From contig OZ252297.1 in assembly GCA_965250275.1 (NCBI GenBank), forward strand, positions 2,976,001-3,040,000: a DNA stretch of 64,000 bases, read 5' to 3'. How positions within the stretch are numbered: the first letter of the stretch is position 1; each line of letters opens with the position of its first letter. The translations under genes were made by a program, and so were the position numbers. The notes beneath the pieces are model-generated. The model saw nothing but the letters and a program-made list of their open reading frames with translations. It did no database searches and was not told the origin of the DNA. Below are positions 26,901 through 34,883 of this stretch, in pieces. Origin of the DNA: G965250275 sp965250275. Lineage in GTDB: Bacteria; Pseudomonadota; Alphaproteobacteria; Rhodobacterales; Rhodobacteraceae.

Positions 26901-27677
26901 CTGGGGCACATTCGAGCCCCAGAGCAACAGGTAGCTGGAGTTGTACCAGTCCGCGCTTTCGGGCACGTCAGTCTGTTCGCCCCAGGTCATCGGGGATGCA
27001 GGCGGCAGGTCACAATACCAGTCGTAGAAGGACATACAGACGCCGCCCATCAGGCTCAGGTAACGGGAGCCTGCGGCATAGCTGACCATCGACATCGCGG
27101 GGATCGGCGAGAAGCCGAAGATCCGGTCCGGTCCATAAGTCTTGGCGGTATAGGCATTGGCGGCAGCCGTGATTTCGGTCGCCTCATCCCAGGTGGCGCG
27201 GACGAAGCCGCCGGAGCCGCGCCTGGAGGTGTAGGAGCCGCGAAGGATCGGGTCGCTCTGGATCGCTGTCCAGGCCTCGATCGGCGATTTGGTCTTTCGC
27301 ATCTCGCGCCACAGCTTCATCAATCGGCCACGAATCAGCGGGTTCTTTACGCGGTTCGCGGAATAGAGATACCAGCTGTAAGATGCGCCACGCGCACATC
27401 CGCGTGGTTCGTGGTTCGGCAAATCGGGCCGAGTGCGCGGGTAATCCGTCTGTTGCGTCTCCCAGGTTACGATCCCGGACTTGACGTAGATCTTCCACGA
27501 GCACGACCCGGTGCAGTTCACCCCGTGGGTTGAGCGCACGACCTTATCGTGACGCCAGCGGTTTCTGTAGGTGTCCTCCCAAGCGCGGTCTTCTTTGGTG
27601 ACCTGGCCATGGCCGTCGGCAAACTCTTCAAGTTTGCTGGACTGGAGGAAATTCAGTCTGTCGAGCAGGTGGCTCAT
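23949..27677 (-). CDS. narG: Respiratory nitrate reductase alpha subunit (Mo-bisMGD)
   Basis: A cytoplasm-facing catalytic subunit of 1242 residues, full length. The 4Fe-4S (FS0) ligands are His51, Cys55, Cys59 (HGVNCTGSC) and Cys94 (RGCARG); the His ligand is typical for NarG as opposed to periplasmic NapA. The SYAAGSRYLSLMGGVCMSFYD region carries the Mo-coordinating Asp further on (YDWYCDLPP). It reduces nitrate to nitrite and contributes to proton motive force together with NarHI. Confidence 0.98.
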   Translation of the reverse strand: MSHLLDRLNFLQSSKLEEFADGHGQVTKEDRAWEDTYRNRWRHDKVVRSTHGVNCTGSCSWKIYVKSGIVTWETQQTDYPRTRPDLPNHEPRGCARGASYSWYLYSANRVKNPLIRGRLMKLWREMRKTKSPIEAWTAIQSDPILRGSYTSRRGSGGFVRATWDEATEITAAANAYTAKTYGPDRIFGFSPIPAMSMVSYAAGSRYLSLMGGVCMSFYDWYCDLPPASPMTWGEQTDVPESADWYNSSYLLLWGSNVPQTRTPDAHFYTEVRYKGTKSAVICPDYSEASKFADVWLNVKQGTDAALAMAFGHVILREFHIDRQAEYFESYCRKYSDMPMLVRLEEKDGSLVPGRFLRADDLDDKLGEENNPEWKTVAFDEENGALVSPNGAIGYRWGEKGEWNLEEKANGKDAKLQMSLILDDDHDDIRGVDFPYFGGAATEAFTTGDTRPDILTKNVPVKRVKTAEGEVLVATVFDLFCANYGVDRGLGGDWVAKSFDEDVPGTPAWAEKITGVPADKIAHVAREFADTAEKTQGKSMIIIGAAMNHWYHMDMNYRGVINMLVMCGCVGQSGGGWAHYVGQEKLRPQTGWQPVAFALDWGRPPRHMNSTSAWYAHTDQWRYETLEADEILSPTAPEGDWDISLIDYNIRAERMGWLPSAPQLKTNPLEVAKQAKDAGMEIPAYVAQQLKSGELEMACEDPDAPENWPRNLFVWRSNLLGSSGKGHEYFLKHLLGTDHGVLGKDLGEEGRALPKEAKWREKAPEGKLDLLVTIDFRMSTTAVYSDIVLPTASWYEKDDLNTSDMHPFIHPLQAAVDPAYESKSDFEIFKAIARKVQDVAPEILGKETDIVALPLLHDMPAEIAQDQVRDWKKGECDLIPGKTAPAYVAVERDYTAIYDRFTALGPLMDKLGNGGKGITWNTEEEVENLAALNGVKQDGAAKGRPKIETAIDACEVILMLAPETNGNVAVKAWEALGENTGREHAHLAEGEHHQKIRFHDIAAQPRKIISSPTWSGIESEKVSYNAGYTNVHELIPWRTLTGRQQLYQDHLWMRAFGEGFMSYRPPVDLKTVTKDVQDDGDNLVLNFITPHQKWGIHSTYSDNLLMLTLNRGGPVIWISENDARKGGIVDNDWVELYNVNGALTARAVVSQRMKDGTTFMYHAQEKIVNTPGSEKTGKRGGIHNSVTRAVLKPTHMIGGYAQQSYGFNYYGTVGCNRDEFVIVRKMKKVDWLDREATAKEAAE

Positions 27678-27710
27678 GTGTGTAGCTCCCTAAAGGGGTG
27701 TGCGGGTGAA

Positions 27711-27740
27711 GGCCTGCCCGGAGCGATCTCCGGACAGGCC
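27711..27740 (-). terminator. Strong imperfect hairpin between narK2 and narG
   Basis: GGCCTGCCCGGA (27711-27722) faces TCCGGACAGGCC (27729-27740) with a single mismatch in 12 pairs. It sits 10 bases after the narK2 stop. There is no T run after it on the minus strand, so partial termination or mRNA protection upstream of narG is more likely than a full stop. Confidence 0.55.
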
Positions 27741-27749
27741 AGGATCAGC

Positions 27750-29357
27750 TCAAGGGTTCTTGATGTAGGCGTTCGGGCGCAGGTAGAACCACCAGTTGAT
27801 CCCAATGCAGAGCGCGTAGAAGGCAGCGAAGCCATAAAGCGCGTATTGCGGTGTTCCGGCGCTCATCTGTTCCCCGAAGATTTGCGGAATGAGGAAAGCG
27901 CCATAGGCAGCCACTGCACTGGTCCAGCCAAGAACCGGCCCGGCCTGCTCTTTGTCGAAGGCAATCGCGATGGTCCGAAAGGTTGAGCCGTTGCCGATCC
28001 CCGTGGCTGCGAAGAGCAGAAGGAAGATCAGGAGGAAGGGCAGGAAATAGGTCTCTGGTGTCGCCGAGGCATAGGCCTGCTGCAAGATCCACGCCAGTAC
28101 CAGAGCGCAGAGCACCATCACAACCGATATGATCTGGGTGACCTTCGCGCCCCCGGCCTTATCGGCCCAGACCCCGCCCAGCGGGCGGATGAGTGCGCCG
28201 ATAAAGGGTCCCATCCAGGCGAACATCAGCGCCGAGGGGCCGTTCGGGTTCGGGGTGTCATGGGCCAGAACACCATCGACCATCAGGTGCTGAAAGCCGA
28301 AGACGACCTTGATCGTCAGACCCATCGCGGCAGAGTAGCCGATGAAGGAGCCGAAGGTCATCACGTAGATGATGGTCATCGCCCAGGTGTGCTTGTTGCC
28401 GAAGATCCGGTACTGCCGGTGAAGGTTCTGGCCCACCTGGCCCGGGATCATCCGTAAAAGCGCGACCGTCAGCACGATGACGATGGGCAGCACGAACCAT
28501 TTCGAGATCATGAAGCCCGACCCGCCGACCGCAGCCGGCAGCATCAGCCAGAGGCCAAAGCCGGCGCAGCCAAGACCAATCAGATACATGAACCCGATGA
28601 TCCCGAAGGCCCCGAACGGATTGGGAATGTCCGGGCTGACATGCTCGTCACGGATGTTGTTCATCCCGAGCCACCCGGCGAAAGCCAATGGGATCAGCGC
28701 CAGCAGCCAAACGAAGCCTGCGTTCTGGATATAGGTCTCAGTGCCGGCCGGGATGCGTCCGATCAGAGTGCCGGACGTGTTGACCAATGTCTGACTTTCG
28801 CCGCCGAAGAGACCGAAAGTCATCACCAGCGGGATCACGATCTGCATCGTGGTGACCCCGAAATTCCCCAAACCCGCATTCATGCCCAGCGAGTAACCCT
28901 GGACCTTCTTGGGGAAGAAGAACGAGATGTTGGACATCGAGGCCGCAAAGTTCCCGCCCCCAATACCGGACAGAAGCGCCAGGATCTGATATTGCCAGAG
29001 AGGTGTGTCGGGGTTTTGCAGTGCAATCCCCGTGCCAGCCGCCGGGATCATCAGAAGCGCGGTGGTGAAGAAGATCGTGTTCCGGCCGCCCGCGATCCGG
29101 ATGAAGAAAGTCGCGGGAATTCTGAGCGTCGCGCCAGAGAGGCCCGCAATCGCGGTCAATGTGAAGAGCTGTGCGGTTTCAAACGGATAGTCCAGGTTGA
29201 TCATCTGAACCGTGATAATCCCCCAGTACAGCCAGACGGCGAACCCGCATAAGAGTGATGGGATTGAGATCCAGAGATTGCGGTTCGCAATCCCCTTGCC
29301 GGTGGAGGCCCAGAAAGCCTCGTCGTCCGGCGCGTAGCCTGTCAGGTCTCTTGCCAT
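27750..29357 (-). CDS. narK2: Nitrate/nitrite transporter NarK2-type (MFS)
   Basis: A membrane protein of 535 residues with about 12 helices. It has the nitrate-porter signatures of the NarK2 group (GIGGGNFAASMSNISFFFPK, and later TGIGNGSTFRTIAIAF). NarK2-type proteins exchange nitrate for nitrite in anaerobic respiration. MARDLTGYAPDD at 29357 was taken as start since the 20 residues upstream overlap the spacer with narK1 and have no ribosome site. NarK1 and NarK2 are separate here, whereas they are fused in Paracoccus. Confidence 0.93.
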   Translation of the reverse strand: MARDLTGYAPDDEAFWASTGKGIANRNLWISIPSLLCGFAVWLYWGIITVQMINLDYPFETAQLFTLTAIAGLSGATLRIPATFFIRIAGGRNTIFFTTALLMIPAAGTGIALQNPDTPLWQYQILALLSGIGGGNFAASMSNISFFFPKKVQGYSLGMNAGLGNFGVTTMQIVIPLVMTFGLFGGESQTLVNTSGTLIGRIPAGTETYIQNAGFVWLLALIPLAFAGWLGMNNIRDEHVSPDIPNPFGAFGIIGFMYLIGLGCAGFGLWLMLPAAVGGSGFMISKWFVLPIVIVLTVALLRMIPGQVGQNLHRQYRIFGNKHTWAMTIIYVMTFGSFIGYSAAMGLTIKVVFGFQHLMVDGVLAHDTPNPNGPSALMFAWMGPFIGALIRPLGGVWADKAGGAKVTQIISVVMVLCALVLAWILQQAYASATPETYFLPFLLIFLLLFAATGIGNGSTFRTIAIAFDKEQAGPVLGWTSAVAAYGAFLIPQIFGEQMSAGTPQYALYGFAAFYALCIGINWWFYLRPNAYIKNP

Positions 29358-29424
29358 TGAGATGTCTCCTTGGTCTTTGGCATTGGCCAACCGGAGCACG
29401 GTGCCCGGGCTGGCCATTTCAGTC

Positions 29425-31074
29425 TTATTCAGCGGGTTGCCCGCCAGATTTCGGTCCGAGTCGCGAAAGCGCGGCCCTCAGATCGTCGATGTCCTTGAAC
29501 CGGGCCGTGACCGTCAGGCTGTCGCCCTTCTCGGCCAGCGCCACGCGTTCCGAGCCCTGGAAGATCAGCGCGAGTTCTGCTTCGGCCTCCTTCTTCTGGG
29601 CGGCTTCTGCCGCGATGGCCTCATCGACTGAGCTCAGGACATATTCCTCGCCAAAGCCGCCCTCGGGCTCTTTCAGCCAGAAAAAGCAGACGATCCAGGA
29701 CACCATCGCGCCCGTTGCGATGATGAAGAAGAAGGTCGAGGCGTCGACGAACATGAAGATGAAGAGGTAAAAAACCGCTCCGACATTGCCGTACGCGCCC
29801 GCCATGCCCGCGATCTGACCGGTCACCCGGCGCTTGATCGACGGGATGATCCCGAAGGTCGCGCCTTCTGCGCCTTGCACGAAGAATGAGCACGAGATGG
29901 TGATCGCAATCGCAATGATCAGCGGCCAGGAGCTGTTCAGCAGCCCCATCAGCGCAAACCCGATGGCAATGCCCAGCATATAGGCCAGCATCACGAAGCG
30001 CCGGTTGCCCATACGGTCAGAAACCAACCCACCCATCGGACGCGCAACAAGGTTGATGAAGGCAAATGACGCCGCGATCAGGCCCGCCGTCACCGGCGTC
30101 AAGCCCCAGGTTTCCTGGAAGAAGAACGGCAGCATCGACACCACGGCCAGTTCCGCACCGAAATTGGCGAAATAGGTGGTGTTGAGCGCGGCCACCGAGC
30201 TGAACGGATAACGGTCATCCTCTGGTACGCCCTGTTTGAGGATCGGCAGGTTGGTGCGCAGCACCTGCCAGACCTGGTAGACCACCATCGTGGCAACGGT
30301 GGCATAGCAGATCGTGGCCACAAAGCCGTCAATATAGCCCATCGACTGCACCCGGTAGACAAGGATCGACAGGATCCCGATCAGGGGCACGGTGAAGATC
30401 GCCAGAAGGACGAGATCCTTATACGTCGAGACCTCCAGCGCCATGCCTTTGCGGGCCTTTTTATGCGTATCTGCCGTTGGACCGTCGGTGATGGCGAACC
30501 AGTAGAACACGCCATAGGCGGCCATGATGACGCCCGACATTGCGATGGCATAGCGCCAGCCGTCGTCGCCGCCGAACATGTGCAGCGCAATGGTGGGGAT
30601 CGTCAGGGCGGCCGCCGCAGACCCGAAGTTGCCCCAGCCGGCGTAGAAGCCCTCGGCAAAGCCGATGTCGCGCGGCTTGAACCACAGCGCGGTCATGTGG
30701 ATGCCGACGACAAAGCCCGCCCCCACGGATGACATGATCAGGCGTGAAATGAAAAGCTGCATCTTGGTATCGCCGAAGGCGAAGAACAGCGTTGGCACCG
30801 CCATGACAACCATCAGGATGGAGAACACGCGGCGTGGTCCGAACTTGTCGAGCGCGAGGCCCACGAGGATCCGCGCGGGGATCGTCAGCGCCACGTTGGC
30901 GATCGCAAAGAGCTTGATGTCGTCGCGCGTGAGCCAGTCATTGGAGGCGAGAATCGAAGACGCCAGCGGCGCCATGTTGAACCACACGTAGAATGTGATG
31001 AAGAATGCGATCCAGGTCAGGTGAAGTGCGCGGATCGCACGGTCCTGAACCCGGAATAGGCTGGATACTTTCAT
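29425..31074 (-). CDS. narK1: Nitrate transporter NarK1-type (MFS)
   Basis: A protein of 549 residues with 12 membrane helices and the NarK1 signature GFYAGWGNFGSAAAALTIP, FNMAPL in helix 1 and GAEGATFGIIPSIKRR in the second half. NarK1-type porters import nitrate with protons and thereby start respiration. The last 75 or so residues (after EEYVLSSVDEAIA) form a charged helical cytoplasmic tail that shorter members lack. The start codon is 18 bases after uspA. Confidence 0.93.
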   Translation of the reverse strand: MKVSSLFRVQDRAIRALHLTWIAFFITFYVWFNMAPLASSILASNDWLTRDDIKLFAIANVALTIPARILVGLALDKFGPRRVFSILMVVMAVPTLFFAFGDTKMQLFISRLIMSSVGAGFVVGIHMTALWFKPRDIGFAEGFYAGWGNFGSAAAALTIPTIALHMFGGDDGWRYAIAMSGVIMAAYGVFYWFAITDGPTADTHKKARKGMALEVSTYKDLVLLAIFTVPLIGILSILVYRVQSMGYIDGFVATICYATVATMVVYQVWQVLRTNLPILKQGVPEDDRYPFSSVAALNTTYFANFGAELAVVSMLPFFFQETWGLTPVTAGLIAASFAFINLVARPMGGLVSDRMGNRRFVMLAYMLGIAIGFALMGLLNSSWPLIIAIAITISCSFFVQGAEGATFGIIPSIKRRVTGQIAGMAGAYGNVGAVFYLFIFMFVDASTFFFIIATGAMVSWIVCFFWLKEPEGGFGEEYVLSSVDEAIAAEAAQKKEAEAELALIFQGSERVALAEKGDSLTVTARFKDIDDLRAALSRLGPKSGGQPAE

Positions 31075-31092
31075 GGATCTGTCCGCCGTGCC

Positions 31093-31590
31093 TTATTCTG
31101 CGGCTTGCATCGTCGATGCAGCGACATGAGTGGGAATGATCAGGATCGGGCACTTCGCGCGGCGCGCCAGGAAGGCCGAAACCGAACCGAAGGTCATGTG
31201 GTCGAACTCCTCGACGAGTGCATCGAGCTTCTTGGCAATGAACCCCAGAGGGCCACCGTCGGCCTGATGGCTATGGCGCGCCATCACCAGCAGATCCGGC
31301 TTGCGCTCTTCAGTGGCGCGCAAAATCATCTTGCGCGCATCGCCCTCGGCAAGCATCACCTTGGCCTCAATGCCTGCCGCCATCAGTTCGGCGGCCGCAG
31401 CTTCGACACCTTCCTTTTGTTCCTGGTACTGTTCGGTGAAAAGCTCGTCGGCCTCTGCCGTTGCGCTGCCGATATCCTCGACCACCGACACCAGCGTTAC
31501 GGCAGGTTTCAGCGGACCGAACATCTCCTGGATCGCGTCGAGCGCAATGCGCGCGTTGCGCGAATGGTCGTACGCCAGCATGATTTCCAT
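31093..31590 (-). CDS. Universal stress protein (UspA family) heading the nar operon
   Basis: A protein of 165 residues with the Usp alpha/beta fold: strand 1 MEIMLAYDHSRNA, ARHSHQADGGPLGFI in the ATP-binding loop region, and the final MTFGSVSAFLARRAKCPILIIP, where GS-x9-CPILII is the family's nucleotide signature. The start follows GGAGGGACAG. It precedes narK1 by 18 bases. An FNR-type box lies 82 bp upstream of the start. It may be a nucleotide-responsive partner of anaerobic metabolism. Confidence 0.9.
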   Translation of the reverse strand: MEIMLAYDHSRNARIALDAIQEMFGPLKPAVTLVSVVEDIGSATAEADELFTEQYQEQKEGVEAAAAELMAAGIEAKVMLAEGDARKMILRATEERKPDLLVMARHSHQADGGPLGFIAKKLDALVEEFDHMTFGSVSAFLARRAKCPILIIPTHVAASTMQAAE

Positions 31591-31671
31591 CTGTCCCTCC
31601 GGTTTTGTCCGCCCAGCTCGGGGCGTTCTTGCGCGTTTGGTTTTTCCTGAGACCTGCGCTCGGATCGGGAC

Positions 31672-31685
31672 TTGATCTGGATCAG
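31672..31685 (-). promoter_or_regulatory. FNR/NarR-type box upstream of uspA-nar operon
   Basis: TTGATCTGGATCAG differs by one base from the consensus TTGAT-N4-ATCAA. Its centre lies about 88 bp upstream of the uspA start codon. For a site at -41.5 the transcript would begin near 31637, leaving a leader of about 47 bases. No clear -10 element is seen. Confidence 0.7.
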
Positions 31686-31786
31686 CTAATGAACGAAAAC
31701 TTAGTGAAATAAATGACTTACCAAAAAACATCATGCGGCAGGGTGCGACACATCAAATGACCACCAAGAATCGATCATTTTGTTTC

Positions 31787-31822
31787 TTGACATTTGTCGT
31801 CTCAAACCTTGATATTTATCAA
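31787..31822 (+). promoter_or_regulatory. FNR box (perfect palindrome) overlapping the presumed promoter of the narR-like gene
   Basis: TTGATATTTATCAA (31809-31822) is a perfect consensus box, extended by CC/GG on each side. A consensus -35 hexamer TTGACA lies at 31787-31792, and a 17-base spacing would put the -10 (TGATAT, weak) inside the box. The box ends 13 bases before the start codon. This position suits repression of the gene on the right, not activation. Confidence 0.75.
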
Positions 31823-31835
31823 GGGGTATAGCGTG

Positions 31836-32546
31836 ATGAAACTAAGCATGCCTGAATCGGACTTTCCGGACATCCGGACCCTCGAGCTTTTTTCCGAGAT
31901 GGAAGATGTCCACTTCGAAAGCCTGATGCGGGGCGGCTACGTGCAGACGTTTCCACCGCAAATCGACTTGATTGCCGAAGGGGATCCCAGTGACTTCCTG
32001 CACATCGTGATGTCGGGGTCCGTCGACCTTTTCTCGTCATGGAACGGGCGCGAGTCGAGCCTTGCCACCGTGCGCCCCATCGCGACCTTTATCCTTGCCG
32101 CAACGATCAAGGACGCCCCATATCTCATGTCTGCACGAACCCTCGAGAAAAGCCGGATTGCGCTTATTCCCAGCCAGGACGTGCGCGCAGTGTTCGATGC
32201 GGACTCGAATTTTGCCCGCGCCATCGTAACCGAGCTGTCGCAGGCCTATCGCCGCAAGGTGAAGAAGATGAAGGAGTTGAAGCTGCGCACGTCGCTGGAG
32301 CGGCTCGCAAACTACCTTCTCAGGGAACAAGCGCGCGCCGGGGGAGGTGCCAGTTTCGGTCTGCCCTTTGGAAAGGCGCGTCTTGCTTCGCTTCTGGGAA
32401 TGACGCCGGAGAACCTCAGCCGGGCTTTCAAGAGTCTTCAAGCATACGGCATCGACGTGGCCGGCACCCGCATCACGATCAACGATCAGGAAGACCTCGA
32501 AGCCTTTGCCAAACCCAGCCCGCTGATTGACGACGACCTCATTTGA
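31836..32546 (+). CDS. Crp/Fnr family regulator without cysteines (NarR/Dnr-like)
   Basis: A protein of 236 residues: a cNMP-type sensor domain (about 15-125), a long dimer helix (about 126-160) and a winged helix. The recognition helix contains E192-x2-S195-R196 (PENLSRAF), the residues that read TTGAT-type boxes. The whole protein has no cysteine, so it cannot hold the FNR iron-sulfur cluster. NarR of Paracoccus, which is also cluster-free and divergent to the nar genes, is the closest functional model; NNR/DNR-type nitric oxide sensors are the alternative. Start: ATG at 31836; a GTG one codon earlier is possible. Confidence 0.88.
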   Translation: MKLSMPESDFPDIRTLELFSEMEDVHFESLMRGGYVQTFPPQIDLIAEGDPSDFLHIVMSGSVDLFSSWNGRESSLATVRPIATFILAATIKDAPYLMSARTLEKSRIALIPSQDVRAVFDADSNFARAIVTELSQAYRRKVKKMKELKLRTSLERLANYLLREQARAGGGASFGLPFGKARLASLLGMTPENLSRAFKSLQAYGIDVAGTRITINDQEDLEAFAKPSPLIDDDLI

Positions 32547-32550
32547 AAAA

Positions 32551-32571
32551 TGCAAGGCCCGTTGGGCCTGC
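32551..32571 (-). terminator. Hairpin in the convergent gap between narR-like and DUF6455 genes
   Basis: AGGCCC (32555-32560) pairs with GGGCCT (32564-32569) around a 3-base loop. On the minus strand the stem is followed by GCATTTTTC. It would end transcription from the DUF6455 gene, about 105 bases after its stop. Confidence 0.45.
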
Positions 32572-32674
32572 CAGGGGCCGTCGTCGCAAAGACCTGGATC
32601 GAAGACGTGACCTTGCCGACTGGTCGCGCCGATCTGGCGGGCGTGCCCGACTGCTCAACGTTCTCACAGGCCGT

Positions 32675-32953
32675 TCATATGGCCTGCATCGCCTTGAACT
32701 CCCGGATTGCCTGGGCATTCGGGCAGAAGTCCGGGGCATCGACACCGGAATCCGCAGCAATGAGCCAAAGTTTGCAGGCTTCGGCTTCTTTGCAATTCAC
32801 GCAATTCTCCACGCTTTCGCGTTGCAAATCTTCAAGCTTTTGCGATCCCGAAATGCCGCAGTTGGTGACCCCGGTCAGTTTCAGCATCTTACGCCGCATC
32901 GCCATGCGATCTTCAAAGGCGCGCATTGTCGTTTCAAGCAATTCGTTTGTCAT
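32675..32953 (-). CDS. DUF6455 family cysteine-containing small protein
   Basis: A protein of 92 residues with five cysteines (32, 51, 54, 60, 77) in the arrangement NCVNCKEAEACKLW ... DFCPNA, typical of this Rhodobacteraceae family. The pattern suggests metal or cluster binding; the function is unknown. It has a GGGAGGGGAG ribosome site and starts at 32953. It is convergent to the NarR-like gene, so a link to anaerobic growth is possible but not shown. Confidence 0.8.
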   Translation of the reverse strand: MTNELLETTMRAFEDRMAMRRKMLKLTGVTNCGISGSQKLEDLQRESVENCVNCKEAEACKLWLIAADSGVDAPDFCPNAQAIREFKAMQAI

Positions 32954-33472
32954 GGTGCTCCCCTCCCAAAGAGACCTGTGGCGCGCAAGCTGACGCAAAA
33001 CGCGTTGCCGGTCTTTGATCTTCCGCAAGTGCCGATGCTGGAACTGGCGCAGAGAGCACGAGCGAACCCAGTGTTGAACGGGGCAAGATATCATCCGTCC
33101 AAACCTCCCAACTCCTGCGGTTGGCGACACCTACCGCGCGCAGACGCACCCCGCGTTACGTCGGGACCGAGTGCGCCGCACCTGTACCACGCCAGATGTC
33201 GACGGTCTGGGCGATGGCCTTGTCGTTCAGATGCTACGCCTACACCGTACCAATCCCCCGTCGCCACCAAATCGCTATAACGCCGGACATTCCCGCTAAG
33301 CCGCCTGCAGACTGCGGCAGCCTGTCCAGCCAGCTCAATATCGGGTTGCAGCTCGGGCGGACGTGTTCGCTAAATGAAAAGATCGCGATCCGGCGCGCGC
33401 TCGTGCCGGTGTTTCATCGCCGACCAAATACCCGCTTCGACCACAAGCGGCTGGCCCACCTTTTCTATGCAT
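32954..33472. other. 519-bp stretch without a recognisable gene
   Basis: The open frames here are short and have atypical, Arg/Pro-rich translations; none has a convincing ribosome site. No repeat, tRNA or clear operator is seen. Confidence 0.5.
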
Positions 33473-33853
33473 TCACTCTTCGTTCAGACTGCAATGGGTG
33501 ATCAGCCAATATCCTTCGGGCTGGCGCGCCAGGACATTCAACGAGATGCCTTCGCCGGTCGATCCTTCGCTGAACTGGGCAAGACACCAGCCAAGATCAC
33601 CCCTGCATTCTGCACTCTTTACATTGATCTGCTTGTCCTCTGCGCCCTCGATCACCCATTCGGCGTGGGTATCTTCGATTGCTTTGCGCCCGATCGCGGC
33701 CGGTCCAAAGGGCGAGTACATCTCGGCATTCGGCGCATAAACGGCGGCGCACCCCTTGGCGTCGCCTTGTCGATAGCAGGCAACGTAACGGACGAATAGT
33801 TTCTGGCAGTCTTCTTTGAAGGACAATTCCTTACTCCGTTCTTGGTCGGTCAA
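33473..33853 (-). CDS. NTF2-like/SnoaL-type protein
   Basis: A protein of 126 residues with the NTF2-like alpha+beta cone fold: an opening helix (LFVRYVACYRQGDAKGCAAVY), APNAEMYSPFGPAAIGRKAIE, and closing strands ending in YWLITHCSLNEE. Such proteins range from isomerases to binding proteins and this one cannot be placed further. There is no signal peptide. It lies alone, upstream of a space without genes. Confidence 0.8.
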   Translation of the reverse strand: MTDQERSKELSFKEDCQKLFVRYVACYRQGDAKGCAAVYAPNAEMYSPFGPAAIGRKAIEDTHAEWVIEGAEDKQINVKSAECRGDLGWCLAQFSEGSTGEGISLNVLARQPEGYWLITHCSLNEE

Positions 33854-33912
33854 TCATTCACTTTCGAATTCGCACCGTCAAAGTCTCTGCTGTGTCAAAG
33901 CCTGTCTTCACG

Positions 33913-34617
33913 TCAAGAGGCGACCTTTTTTGGCTTCTTTTTGACGGAACCACCCGAGGGAGTGTGTTTCTTTTCACCTCCAACACGGAGCTTCAGTACC
34001 ATGTGCCAACCCCGGCACCCTGCCTTGCCGAACGCGAGGAACCGCCCCGGCGCTTTGGGATCGGCAAGCGTGTACCTGAGGCCCAGTCCCGCACGCTCGA
34101 GCAGCGATACCTGGTGCGGAACCTGTTCATTGGTGACGAACAGTGGATCTTCGAACCTCCACGTCTCGCTGAGCCAGGGTAGCAACAAGTGGAGCAACCG
34201 GCTGTCCAACCCGTCCTGCATGCCGGACTGCCGGACCCAGAAATAGATGGCCGCTGATGCCTCCGCCCATGGTGCACCTGCGACCAACTCAACGTCACAA
34301 CGAGCAAGGAAGGGCGCGTCCAGTGGAAACACGTAGACGCAACCCAGACAGGCCGCCTCGCTGGGGTCCAGTACGGTGTAGGTGAACGACACGCCATCGA
34401 GATGGCGCTGCTCCATCGCTTCTACGTCGGCTCGGTTTGCCTCGACGGTGAAATCGTCTTCGGGCCACGCAGACTGTTCCCATTTTCGCAGGAACACACG
34501 GGTTTCCATGACCGCCTCGTGGTCAAGCGCAGCGTCCGACCGGCGCAAGGCACGGACAAAGATCTCGTCGGTTCGAAACCCGTCCGGAACCGATCCTGTG
34601 ATCTGGCCAAATGTCAC
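33913..34617 (-). CDS. GNAT-like N-acetyltransferase family protein
   Basis: A protein of 234 residues. The segment SFTYTVLDPSEAACLGCVYVFPLD and the later EASAAIYFWVRQSG and LLHLLLPWLSETW regions follow the GNAT order (beta 2-4, acetyl-CoA loop, helix 4), though the classical R/Q-x-x-G-x-G/A loop is not clear. The last 25 residues are lysine-rich (KKHTPSGGSVKKKPKK) and probably disordered. The acceptor is unknown. Confidence 0.68.
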   Translation of the reverse strand: MTFGQITGSVPDGFRTDEIFVRALRRSDAALDHEAVMETRVFLRKWEQSAWPEDDFTVEANRADVEAMEQRHLDGVSFTYTVLDPSEAACLGCVYVFPLDAPFLARCDVELVAGAPWAEASAAIYFWVRQSGMQDGLDSRLLHLLLPWLSETWRFEDPLFVTNEQVPHQVSLLERAGLGLRYTLADPKAPGRFLAFGKAGCRGWHMVLKLRVGGEKKHTPSGGSVKKKPKKVAS

Positions 34618-34883
34618 TGAACGCTCCTTTTCCGATCACCGCCTGTTCGGTCGCCGCTACATGAGAGAACAAAAAACCTTGCTTAACCTGCAATTCTCAC
34701 ACATCTTTCTCTCATGCACATCGGCCGGTCAATTATCGACCATTTCCGGGTGCTTACGCGTGTTTTTGCGCGGTCATTGGCGGGGTGCTCATCGGGATTT
34801 TGAACCCGGCGCATTTCAAAAGGACACCACCCGGCCTACAGCAACAACTTCATCCATTTAGAACAAGACATTTTGGAGCTATC

